Shown here: positions 15,683 through 23,152 of the stretch, one piece after another
How positions within the stretch are numbered: position 1 is the stretch's first letter
How the letters are laid out: the number at the start of each line of letters is the position of its first letter
Assembly (NCBI RefSeq): GCF_012516375.2
Contig: NZ_CP051204.2
Coordinates: 3,720,001 to 3,784,000 of the forward strand
Direction of reading: 5' to 3'
Length of the DNA: 64,000 bases
From: Chitinophaga oryzae
Lineage (GTDB): Bacteria; Bacteroidota; Bacteroidia; Chitinophagales; Chitinophagaceae
Notes under the pieces: generated by a model
Databases searched by the model: none
The model's input: only the letters and a program-made list of their open reading frames with translations
Told to the model about the DNA's origin: nothing
Position numbers and translations under genes: made by a program

Positions 15683-16774
15683 TTAGTCTTTCAGCGCGTC
15701 GTAAATCAGCAGCTGGTTTTTGGAAATCACTTTTTCGTTGGCCTGCAGACCAGCGTTCAGGTAAGTCTGGTCACCGGAGGTTTTGGCTACTTCCACCTGC
15801 CGTACGGCAATGTTGAATTTGTCTTTAAACACCAGCACATAGTTCTTGCTGTTGTCGAAGATGACAGCGGCGGAGGGCACGGCGATTTTTTCTTCCTGGT
15901 CGGTATATTTCACATACACGGTGGCAAACATTTCGGGTTTGAGCAACATGTTTTTGTTGTCTATCCTGATACGCACCTGCATGGTTTTGGTAGCAGGGTC
16001 GAGGAAATTATAGATCTTGTCTATCTTGCCATGGAAAGGCTGATCGGGGTAGCTCACGGTCACAATCTCTGCTTCATAGCCTTCCTTTATTTTGGCGATA
16101 TCGGTTTCAAACACGTTGGCCATCACCCATACGTCGTCCAGCTCGGAGATGGTGAAGATATTGGCGCTGTTGTCTGTCCGGATCTCCATGTTGTTGTTGA
16201 TGTTCTTTTCAATAATATATCCGGAGATAGGGGCGGTAACGAGATAGGTAGCGCCTTTCCCTTTACGGTATATTTTAAAGAGATCGTTGAGGCGGTTGAT
16301 CTCTGCATCGTTTTTTTGTACTTCTCCTCTTGCGTTCACCACATCTTTTTCGGTGCTCAGGCGGCTGTCGTACAGGTCCTGCGCCACTTTCAGGTTCTTT
16401 TCGGCTACGCCGCGGTCGGAGCGGGCCTGTGCCAGCTGCTTTTCGTAGTCGGCGATTTCGGCGCTGTGTATGACGGCGAGCACCTGGCCTTTCTGCACAT
16501 AGTCGCCCAGCTGAACTTTGATATCTTCCACATAGCCGCTCACCAGCGGATACACTTTCAATACTTTTCCGCCGTTAGGGGCCACTTTACCGGATAGCCG
16601 TACTTCGTTCATCACCGGCACCATCTGTGCGGTATCGATGCGGATATTTTTTAACATGGTATCGCTGAGTACAAAGGTGCTTTTCTCGGAATCTTCTGCC
16701 TGCGTGTGTTTGCATCCACTCCAGGTAACTGCTGCCAGCAGCAAAAAGCCAACGATCAATATAGGCTGTTTCAT
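15683..16774 (-). CDS. RND efflux periplasmic adaptor lipoprotein, CusB/CzcB type
   Basis: This 363-residue membrane-fusion protein links the RND pump to TolC. The start at 16774 gives a lipoprotein signal with lipobox WSGC (Cys21). A frame extending 17 codons upstream would overlap the tolC end and bury the signal. Typical features are the lipoyl-like half motifs YPLVSGYVEDIKVQLGDYV (about 75-95) and VTAPISGYIIEK (about 180), a coiled-coil hairpin between them and beta-barrel/membrane-proximal domains. It lacks the C-terminal DUF3347 metal-binding domain found in some Bacteroidota homologues. That domain exists as a separate protein at 22522. Four bases separate it from the tolC stop. Confidence 0.9.
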   Translation of the reverse strand: MKQPILIVGFLLLAAVTWSGCKHTQAEDSEKSTFVLSDTMLKNIRIDTAQMVPVMNEVRLSGKVAPNGGKVLKVYPLVSGYVEDIKVQLGDYVQKGQVLAVIHSAEIADYEKQLAQARSDRGVAEKNLKVAQDLYDSRLSTEKDVVNARGEVQKNDAEINRLNDLFKIYRKGKGATYLVTAPISGYIIEKNINNNMEIRTDNSANIFTISELDDVWVMANVFETDIAKIKEGYEAEIVTVSYPDQPFHGKIDKIYNFLDPATKTMQVRIRIDNKNMLLKPEMFATVYVKYTDQEEKIAVPSAAVIFDNSKNYVLVFKDKFNIAVRQVEVAKTSGDQTYLNAGLQANEKVISKNQLLIYDALKD

Positions 16775-16778
16775 GCGC

Positions 16779-18071
16779 TTAGTGTTTAAATAATTCTTGT
16801 CCTGTGGCGTAATTAAGTTCTTCATATGCGTTTACCCGGTTGGATAGAAACTTGTTGATGTTTTTGGCGTTGTCGCTATAGCTGTTGAAATAATCGATGA
16901 ATTGCAGCAGGGAGATATTGCCCTTGCTGAAGTTTTTAGCGACTTCGGCGATCAGGGTGTCAAACTCGTTCTGGAACTGGTGGAGGTCGAAGCTTTTGTA
17001 ACGCTTTTCCAGTGCTACGATGCGCTGATAGGCGTTGATCACTTCTGTCTGCGCTACTGACTGTTGTTGCTGCAGTTGCTGCTGACCGGCGCCGATCTGC
17101 AATTGCGCTGCGCGGATATTGCCCTGGTTGCGGTTCCACAGCGGCAGGTCTATGCCCAGCGTGAGGCCGACGAAGTTGTCGATGTAGCTGCCTTTTTTAT
17201 CGTAGGTAGCGCCTACGTGCAGGTCTGGTACGGCCATGGCTTTCTGCAGGCGGTAGTTCAGTTCAGCGGTCTGGTATTGGGTAGCGGCGATGCGTACATC
17301 CGGGCGGTTTGTGGTCACGCTGTCCAGCAACGCCGGTAATTCTATGTCATCGAGCCGGTAGGGGGCAAGGTCTGCGGGTGTTACCACGGCTTCGTAGAAA
17401 TCCTGGCTATGCAGCAGTTGCTGGAGGTTTTTCTGTGCTTCCAGTTCCTCCTGTTTCAGGTCTGCATAATCGTTTTCTATGCCTACCTGCAAGGCCTGCA
17501 GGCGTATCAGGTCGGAATGGGCCACGCTGCCTTTTTTGTCGGCAGTGACATAGGCGTCTACGATACGTTGCAGGTTTTCCAGTTGTTCTTTGAGCACTTT
17601 ACCGGTTTGCCGGCGATAATACAGGGTGTAGAAGTTCTCGCGCAGTTGCAGGCGGAGCGTGCGTACCAACTCATCGAAGGTAGCCTCGTTCATTTTAGTG
17701 GCGGTCGCCGCCAGCTGTACATTTTTGTTGCGTTTGCCGGCCAGCTGTACCAGCTGATCGATGGTGTACTGTGTTTCTCCTCCGGAGCCTACTTTAAATG
17801 GCTGGAATTTGTCGGTGCTGCCGAAGCCCAGCACCGTGCTGAAGGAGGGATTGTTCCACATTTTAGCCTGGCGCACCAGTGCTTTGGAGGCGTCAATCTG
17901 ATAACGTTGTGCTAACAGTACATAGTTTCTCACCAGGAAGGAATCTTCAACGGCTTGTAAAGTGACCGTCCGGGTGGGAGTCTGGGCCGCTACAGGTCGG
18001 AAAAAGCCCAGGCTGGCAACGCATACTGACAATATCAGTCTCGTCTTGGTTCGCATAATGCCAATTTTCAT
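16779..18071 (-). CDS. TolC family outer-membrane efflux protein
   Basis: This 430-residue outer-membrane factor of the metal efflux system has a signal peptide (about 1-30, ending PVAAQ) and two long helical/beta repeats typical of TolC/CusC. The ATG at 18071 is preferred because GAGGAG lies 9 nt upstream, an unusually good Shine-Dalgarno for this window. An ATG 8 codons further upstream would precede that site. It is the first structural gene of the tolC-adaptor-pump operon, preceded by possible regulator sites at 18094-18148. Confidence 0.88.
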   Translation of the reverse strand: MKIGIMRTKTRLILSVCVASLGFFRPVAAQTPTRTVTLQAVEDSFLVRNYVLLAQRYQIDASKALVRQAKMWNNPSFSTVLGFGSTDKFQPFKVGSGGETQYTIDQLVQLAGKRNKNVQLAATATKMNEATFDELVRTLRLQLRENFYTLYYRRQTGKVLKEQLENLQRIVDAYVTADKKGSVAHSDLIRLQALQVGIENDYADLKQEELEAQKNLQQLLHSQDFYEAVVTPADLAPYRLDDIELPALLDSVTTNRPDVRIAATQYQTAELNYRLQKAMAVPDLHVGATYDKKGSYIDNFVGLTLGIDLPLWNRNQGNIRAAQLQIGAGQQQLQQQQSVAQTEVINAYQRIVALEKRYKSFDLHQFQNEFDTLIAEVAKNFSKGNISLLQFIDYFNSYSDNAKNINKFLSNRVNAYEELNYATGQELFKH

Positions 18072-18093
18072 GACACAAAGCTCCTCAAGTGAC

Positions 18094-18148
18094 ATTAAAG
18101 GCGGCTTTAAGATGTATTAAAAACGCATTAAAATGAGCGGAGATTAAA
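18094..18148 (-). promoter_or_regulatory. Phased ATTAAA direct repeats, possible response-regulator sites
   Basis: ATTAAA occurs at 18094, 18116, 18127 and 18143, and a related CTTTAA at 18105. Four of the five are spaced by 11 bp. OmpR/PhoB-family regulators bind 11-bp-spaced direct repeats, and such a regulator is encoded next door. The sites lie upstream of tolC. Confidence 0.4.
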
Positions 18149-18171
18149 ACGGTATTAGAAAGAAGAAAGGG

Positions 18172-19542
18172 TTACAGGTGGGGGAGCAGGACGGTAAAGG
18201 TGGTGCCTTCTTCCACCGTAGAGGTAACAGTGATATGACCGTTGTGTATCTGCACGATCTTTTTGCAGATCGATAAACCGAGGCCGTGGCCGCGGGTTTG
18301 GTGGGCGTTCTCGCCACGGTAAAAAGGTTCAAAAACTTTATTGATTTCGCCGGAAGGGATCACGGGTCCCTGGTTTTTGATTTGTACCGTAATATATTGG
18401 GTAAAGAAATCGATAGACACATGGGCGCTGCTGTCGGGGGAGAATTTGCAGGCGTTGTCGATCAGGTTCAGGAAAAGTACTTTCAGCAGGCTTTCATTGC
18501 CGAAACAGGTGACCAGCAGCTCGTTTTCCGGTACTTTGATAAACTGGATGTCTATCTTGCCGGGTGTTTTTTGTTTCAGCCGGATCAGGTTGGCCATGTC
18601 CATCAGCAGCTCGTCGATACGTACGTTGTCGAATACGAATTGTTCCTGGTTCAGTTCCGACTGTGCCAGCTGCAGCAGTCCGTTTGACAGGTCGGACAGG
18701 TTTTCTGCGTCTTCCAGCACGGAGGTGAGGAGCGCCTGGTATTCTTCTTTGGTGCGTTCCTTGGAGAGGGTGACCTGCAACTGGCTGATAATGGCGGCCA
18801 GCGGGGTACGCAGCTCATGGGAGGCGTTGCTGACGAAACTTTTCTGGAGATCGAACGAGTTGCCGAGGCGCTGCAGCATGGTGTTGAAGTTGGCGCCCAG
18901 CGTAGCAATTTCGTCTTTGCCTTTTACGGCTACCTGTGTGTCCAGCATGTTGCTGGCGTTAATTTTATCTACCTGCTGCACCAGTTTGTCGATCGGCTGC
19001 ATCATTTTGCGGGCGAAGAAATAACCCACGCCCACCAGTATCGCCACTGCGGTAATCAGCTCTATCAGCAGTATCTGGCGGAGGTTCTGGAGGTTCTGGA
19101 AGCCGTATTTATCGAAGGAGGACACAATGACGATGACTGACACGTCTCCCTCGGTATAGAAGACGCCTACCTGCTCGCCGCTGTTTTTGATGTTGCTGTA
19201 TAATTTGTTTTGTTTGATATAGTCCAGCAGGCTGCGGTGTGTCCGGATGGTCGTGTCTTTGAGGTTGCTGTAAAGCAGGTCGTATTCGGGATTGTATACG
19301 AGGATGGTTTCTTTGTAGAGGTCCTGGAAAGTGGTACGGTCCAGTTTCCGCAGCAGGTCTACTTTTACGTGGCCGTCTTCGATGATCACGTTGGCAATGG
19401 AGCGGGCGCGGTATTCCAACCGCTCCATGTATTCGGCGCGCCTGGATTTGGAAGAGAAATAATAGGCCAGCACGGCAAAGGCAATCAGCATCAGCGAGGC
19501 TGAGAGGGTGTAATACAGTGCTATTTTATATTTGATCTTCAT
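18172..19542 (-). CDS. Sensor histidine kinase (HAMP)
   Basis: This 456-residue membrane kinase has a TM helix at about 8-30, a periplasmic sensor domain (about 35-150) and a second TM at about 157-177. HAMP follows at about 178-232, then the HisKA H-box SHELRTP with His242, N-box NLIDNACKF and G-boxes near the C-terminus (GHGLGLSICKKI). It follows the response regulator by 6 nt and precedes the metal efflux operon by 100 nt. It is therefore probably a CusS-like metal sensor. No specific metal ligands are evident. Confidence 0.92.
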   Translation of the reverse strand: MKIKYKIALYYTLSASLMLIAFAVLAYYFSSKSRRAEYMERLEYRARSIANVIIEDGHVKVDLLRKLDRTTFQDLYKETILVYNPEYDLLYSNLKDTTIRTHRSLLDYIKQNKLYSNIKNSGEQVGVFYTEGDVSVIVIVSSFDKYGFQNLQNLRQILLIELITAVAILVGVGYFFARKMMQPIDKLVQQVDKINASNMLDTQVAVKGKDEIATLGANFNTMLQRLGNSFDLQKSFVSNASHELRTPLAAIISQLQVTLSKERTKEEYQALLTSVLEDAENLSDLSNGLLQLAQSELNQEQFVFDNVRIDELLMDMANLIRLKQKTPGKIDIQFIKVPENELLVTCFGNESLLKVLFLNLIDNACKFSPDSSAHVSIDFFTQYITVQIKNQGPVIPSGEINKVFEPFYRGENAHQTRGHGLGLSICKKIVQIHNGHITVTSTVEEGTTFTVLLPHL

Positions 19543-19548
19543 GCAGGA

Positions 19549-20235
19549 TTACTCTTCGGAGAGGTAATATCCCATGCCGGTTTTGGTATGGAGCAGTTTC
19601 TGCTCAAAGTCTTTATCGATTTTTTTACGCAGGAAGTTCATATATACTTCGATGACGTTGGTGCCGGTATCGAAGTCGATGTCCCATACTTTTTCAGCGA
19701 TGGTGAGTTTGGAGATCACTTTGCCTTTGTGCAGCGCCAGGAAGTCGAGCAGCTGGTATTCTTTGGCGGTGAGGGCTATTTTTTTGCCGCCGCGGGTGAC
19801 TTCTTTCTTTTCCCGGTCTATTTCCAGGTCGGCGATGGTGATTTTGTACTGTGTGCCGTGCGGGGTCTCGGAGCCGGCCCGTTTAAGGAATACGCGGATA
19901 CGTGCCAGCAGTTCGCGGAAGTCGAATGGTTTTACCAGGTAATCGTCTGCACCCAGTTCAAAGGCCTGCATTTTATCTTCCACGCCGCCCAGTGCGGTGA
20001 GCATGATCACGGGCACGCGGTTGTTTTTGCGGCGGATCACTTCACACAGTTCGTAGCCGTTGTGATGGGGGAGGTTGAGGTCCAGAATGACAAGGTCGTA
20101 GTTGTTGCTGGCAGCCAGGCTTTTGCCCATGCGGCCGTCGTAGGCCACGTCTACCTCGAAGCCGTTTTCTTCAAGGCCTTTTTTCACGGCATTGGCTACT
20201 TTGACTTCATCTTCTACCACCAGTATTTTCTGCAT
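19549..20235 (-). CDS. OmpR/PhoB-family response regulator
   Basis: This 228-residue regulator has a receiver domain with phospho-acceptor Asp52 (DLVILDLNLP). The switch region is VIMLTA and the lysine is in YLVKPF. A winged-helix DNA-binding domain starts at about residue 128 (VTRGGKKIALTAKEYQLLDFL). It is co-transcribed with the histidine kinase (6-nt gap) and is the likely activator of the tolC-adaptor-pump genes. An AATTACG element lies directly upstream of the start. Confidence 0.93.
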   Translation of the reverse strand: MQKILVVEDEVKVANAVKKGLEENGFEVDVAYDGRMGKSLAASNNYDLVILDLNLPHHNGYELCEVIRRKNNRVPVIMLTALGGVEDKMQAFELGADDYLVKPFDFRELLARIRVFLKRAGSETPHGTQYKITIADLEIDREKKEVTRGGKKIALTAKEYQLLDFLALHKGKVISKLTIAEKVWDIDFDTGTNVIEVYMNFLRKKIDKDFEQKLLHTKTGMGYYLSEE

Positions 20236-20249
20236 ATAAAACTTTTTAA

Positions 20250-20360
20250 AATTACGAATTACGAATTACGAATGGAGGGCCTACTTTTTGACAAAGTCAT
20301 TAAATAACCGCTCAACCAGGAAGCCCTCCATTCGTAATTCGTAATTTGTAATTCGTAATT
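20250..20360. repeat. Nested inverted-repeat element, AATTACG family, copy 3
   Basis: The arms at 20250-20280 and 20323-20353 are 31-bp inverted repeats with one mismatch, made of three AATTACG units plus a GGAGGGC clamp. The right arm continues to 20360 and supplies the stop codon of the ABC-F gene. The 42-nt centre contains TTAAATAACCGCTCAAC, which resembles the centres of copies 2 and 4. Confidence 0.88.
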
Positions 20361-22323
20361 AGCTAACGAGGTTTGCTTCCAGTTGCATGATTTTCTCGAA
20401 GAGCTGTTCGTATTGTTCGTTGGCCCTGTCGATGAATTTCAGTACGTCCTGGTATTCGCTTTCTACCTGTGCAAACTTAGTCCGGTCGTTATAGGTGGCC
20501 GGGTCGCCTAAGTTGGCTTCCAGGCTGGCTTTACGTTCTTTCAGGCTGGCCAGCTGTCCTTCTACCTGTGCAAACTGTTTTTGTTGTTTCTGCAGTTCGC
20601 GTTGCACGTCTTTATTGATGGCGCCTTTGGTGGCGGTGTTATTGCTGGTGGCGGCTGGCGCCTGTTTGGTTTCTTTTTTGGTTTCGGCGGGCGCGGCTTT
20701 TACCGGTGCAGCAGCAGCTTGTGCGGCCATCCGTTTTTTCCATTCTTCGTATTCGGTGTAGGTGCCTTTAAACTCTTTGATTTCGCCGTCCACGATTTCC
20801 CAGATCTTGTTGGCCGTCTGGCTCACGAAGTAACGGTCGTGCGATACGAGCACGAAGCTGCCTTCGTATTTATCGAGGGCGTCGATCAGCATCTGCACGG
20901 AGTTCATGTCGAGGTGGTTGGTGGGCTCATCGAGCATGAGGAAGTTGGCCTGGCTGATGATGGTTTTGGCCAGTGCCACCCTGGCTTTCTCACCCCCGGA
21001 GAGGATACGTATTTTTTTGAATACGTCGTCGCCGGTAAAGAGGAAGCAGCCGAGCAGCTGGCGCAGTTCCAGCTCAGTGCGGCCGGAACCGAAATTTTTC
21101 AGTTCGTCGAGGATCTCGCTGTTGAGGTCCAGGGATTCGAGCTGGTGCTGGGCGTAGAAGCTGGTCACCACGTTGTGTCCCGGCACTCTTTCGCCTTCCA
21201 TGGGTTCCATGCCGAAGATAATACGCAGCAGGGTGGATTTACCCTTACCGTTGGCGCCGATCAGGGCGATTTTATCGCCGCGGTTGATTTCTGCGCTGGT
21301 ATTTTTCAGGATCTGGTTAGCGCCATAGGCTTTGCTGATGTTGTTCAGCGTACACAGGATTTTGCCTGGTGTTTTATCGATGGAGAAGTTGATCTTGATT
21401 TTAGACGGACCGTTGTCTACCTGTTCCACCCGCTCCAGTTTATCCAGCCTTTTGGCGATGCTCTGTGCCTGGGCGGCTTTAGAGGCTTTGGCTTTAAAGC
21501 GTTCGATAAACCTTTCCTGCTGGCGGATATAGTCCTGCTGGTTTTCGTAGGCGCGTTGCTGCATTTCGCGGCGCAGTTCTTTCTCCACTTCATAGTCGGC
21601 GTAGGAGCCGGCGTAGTGGTGTAGTTGCTGCTGGTATACTTCCACGATTTTGTTGACCATACGGTCCAGGAAGAAACGGTCGTGCGATACGATGATCACA
21701 GCGCCGTTGTAGCCAACGAGGTACCGTTCCAGCCATTCGATGGACGGAAGGTCGAGGTGGTTCGTCGGTTCGTCGAGCATGAGTACGTCCGGCTGCTGGA
21801 GAATGAGGCGGGCGAGGAGCACGCGCATCCGCCATCCGCCGGAGAATTCGCTATAGGGGCGGTCCAGGTCGGCGGTGGTGAAGCCGAGGCCTTCCAGTAC
21901 CTGTGCCGTTTTGTGTTTCATGTTGTAGCCGTCCAGCGCTTCGAATTCGTGGAGGGCGTCGCTGAACTGGTGCAACAGCTCTTCTGTCTGGTCGTGTTCC
22001 AGTTCTTTGGTGAGCCGGTCGATTTCCTTTTCCAGTTCCAGCGCTTTGCCGAAGGCCATCATCCCTACGGTGAGGATAGACTCGTCCGTCTCAAAGCTGA
22101 GCAGGTCCTGGTTGAAGAAGCCGATCGTCAGGTTTTTGCTTTTATTAACGCTTCCTTTGGAAACGGAGTATTCGCCATTGATAATACGCAGCAGGGTGGA
22201 TTTTCCGGTTCCATTCAATCCGATAAGGCCAACGCGGTCTCCCGGCTCTATATGCCAGGAAGAATCTTCCAGGATAACCCTGGACCCAAACTCAAAAGTA
22301 ATGTCCTGTAATGCGATTAACAT
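20359..22323 (-). CDS. ABC-F family ATP-binding protein
   Basis: This 654-residue soluble protein has two ABC domains and no membrane segment. Walker A motifs are GLNGTGKST (about 35) and GANGKGKST (about 355). Signatures are SGGWRMR and LSGGEKAR, and both Walker B motifs read LMLDEPTNHLD. A linker rich in basic and Gln residues (about 235-290) and a C-terminal coiled coil (about 560-650) fit the Uup/YheS subgroups. ABC-F proteins act on the ribosome in translation or antibiotic protection, and which role applies is not evident. It has its own promoter box at 22353. Confidence 0.92.
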   Translation of the reverse strand: MLIALQDITFEFGSRVILEDSSWHIEPGDRVGLIGLNGTGKSTLLRIINGEYSVSKGSVNKSKNLTIGFFNQDLLSFETDESILTVGMMAFGKALELEKEIDRLTKELEHDQTEELLHQFSDALHEFEALDGYNMKHKTAQVLEGLGFTTADLDRPYSEFSGGWRMRVLLARLILQQPDVLMLDEPTNHLDLPSIEWLERYLVGYNGAVIIVSHDRFFLDRMVNKIVEVYQQQLHHYAGSYADYEVEKELRREMQQRAYENQQDYIRQQERFIERFKAKASKAAQAQSIAKRLDKLERVEQVDNGPSKIKINFSIDKTPGKILCTLNNISKAYGANQILKNTSAEINRGDKIALIGANGKGKSTLLRIIFGMEPMEGERVPGHNVVTSFYAQHQLESLDLNSEILDELKNFGSGRTELELRQLLGCFLFTGDDVFKKIRILSGGEKARVALAKTIISQANFLMLDEPTNHLDMNSVQMLIDALDKYEGSFVLVSHDRYFVSQTANKIWEIVDGEIKEFKGTYTEYEEWKKRMAAQAAAAPVKAAPAETKKETKQAPAATSNNTATKGAINKDVQRELQKQQKQFAQVEGQLASLKERKASLEANLGDPATYNDRTKFAQVESEYQDVLKFIDRANEQYEQLFEKIMQLEANLVS

Positions 22324-22352
22324 AATTGATCAAAAATTGGATAAAAAACGTG

Positions 22353-22360
22353 CAAAGGTA
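22353..22360 (-). promoter_or_regulatory. Predicted -7 box of the ABC-F gene
   Basis: TACCTTTG on the minus strand fits TAnnTTTG and lies 29 nt upstream of the start codon. Confidence 0.55.
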
Positions 22361-22491
22361 ACCAGAACTTATGTCATTTTAATGATTCCGATACTTTTGT
22401 ATTTTCATAATATATTAATAATTATTAAACAAATAATTAAATATTAAAATATACAGATAATCAAATATTTCCAGTCCCCGCTGATTATTAT

Positions 22492-22499
22492 TACTTTTG
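22492..22499 (+). promoter_or_regulatory. Predicted -7 box of the DUF3347 gene
   Basis: TACTTTTG fits TAnnTTTG, 22 nt before the ATG. TTTC lies 20 nt upstream at the -33 position. Confidence 0.6.
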
Positions 22500-22521
22500 C
22501 GAACGAAGAAAACATCCACCC

Positions 22522-23109
22522 ATGAATTTCAGATTAGGCGTTCCCGTGGGAACATTATGCATAGCGGTTGCCCTGTTTGGCTGTCAGTCATCCTCCACCA
22601 GATCCGGTGAAGAAGCGGCGGCGCCGGCAGCGGCGTTACAGGCGCCCTACAGCCAGGTATATTACGATTCCCTGCAAACGGTCATGCAGGCTTACTATCA
22701 GCTGTCAGACGCCCTGGTAAAAGCCGACAGCGCAGCGGCCAACGTGGCGGCGGCTTCCCTGAAACTGCACATGGACAGCCTGCCGGTAAGCTCCCTTCAG
22801 ATGGACAGCAGCCATCTTAATATCATCACCGGCACCACCGGCAGCATCAGCGCTGAACTGGCGGGTTTTGAAGGCGAAAAAGACCTCGAAGGCAAACGGT
22901 CGTCTTTCCAGATGGTGTCTGACATGTTATTCGATCTCGTCAAGAATACCGGCCTCAAAGGTAAAACCCTTTATCATCAATATTGCCCGATGGCCTTCGA
23001 TGACAAAGGCGCTTACTGGCTGAGCGAAAAACCGGAGATCCTGAATCCTTACTTCGGAGATAAAATGTTGCATTGCGGAGAAACAAAAGATACTTTAAGT
23101 TACCAGTAA
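22522..23109 (+). CDS. DUF3347 lipoprotein, possible metal-binding
   Basis: The 195-residue product has a lipobox ALFGC with Cys21. The rest matches DUF3347: an amphipathic helical part (about 45-140) and a C-terminal metal-ligand-rich segment. Cys155-Pro-Met157 is followed by WLSEKPEILNPYFGDKM and Met182-Leu-His184-Cys185. In other Bacteroidota this domain is attached to CusB-type adaptors, which suggests copper or silver handling in the periplasm. Here it is separate, about 6 kb from the adaptor, and lies directly before a TonB receptor. The role is inferred from family and context. Confidence 0.82.
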   Translation: MNFRLGVPVGTLCIAVALFGCQSSSTRSGEEAAAPAAALQAPYSQVYYDSLQTVMQAYYQLSDALVKADSAAANVAAASLKLHMDSLPVSSLQMDSSHLNIITGTTGSISAELAGFEGEKDLEGKRSSFQMVSDMLFDLVKNTGLKGKTLYHQYCPMAFDDKGAYWLSEKPEILNPYFGDKMLHCGETKDTLSYQ

Positions 23110-23116
23110 ATTGTAA

Positions 23117-23152
23117 ATTACTGTCTATTGCCGGAGCACAATAGACAGTAAT
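23117..23152 (+). promoter_or_regulatory. Perfect 14-bp hairpin ending at the receptor start codon
   Basis: ATTACTGTCTATTG (23117-23130) pairs with 23139-23152, and the next base is the A of the receptor ATG. There is no T-tract, so it is not a standard terminator. It may control translation of the receptor or mark the end of the upstream gene. Confidence 0.55.
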
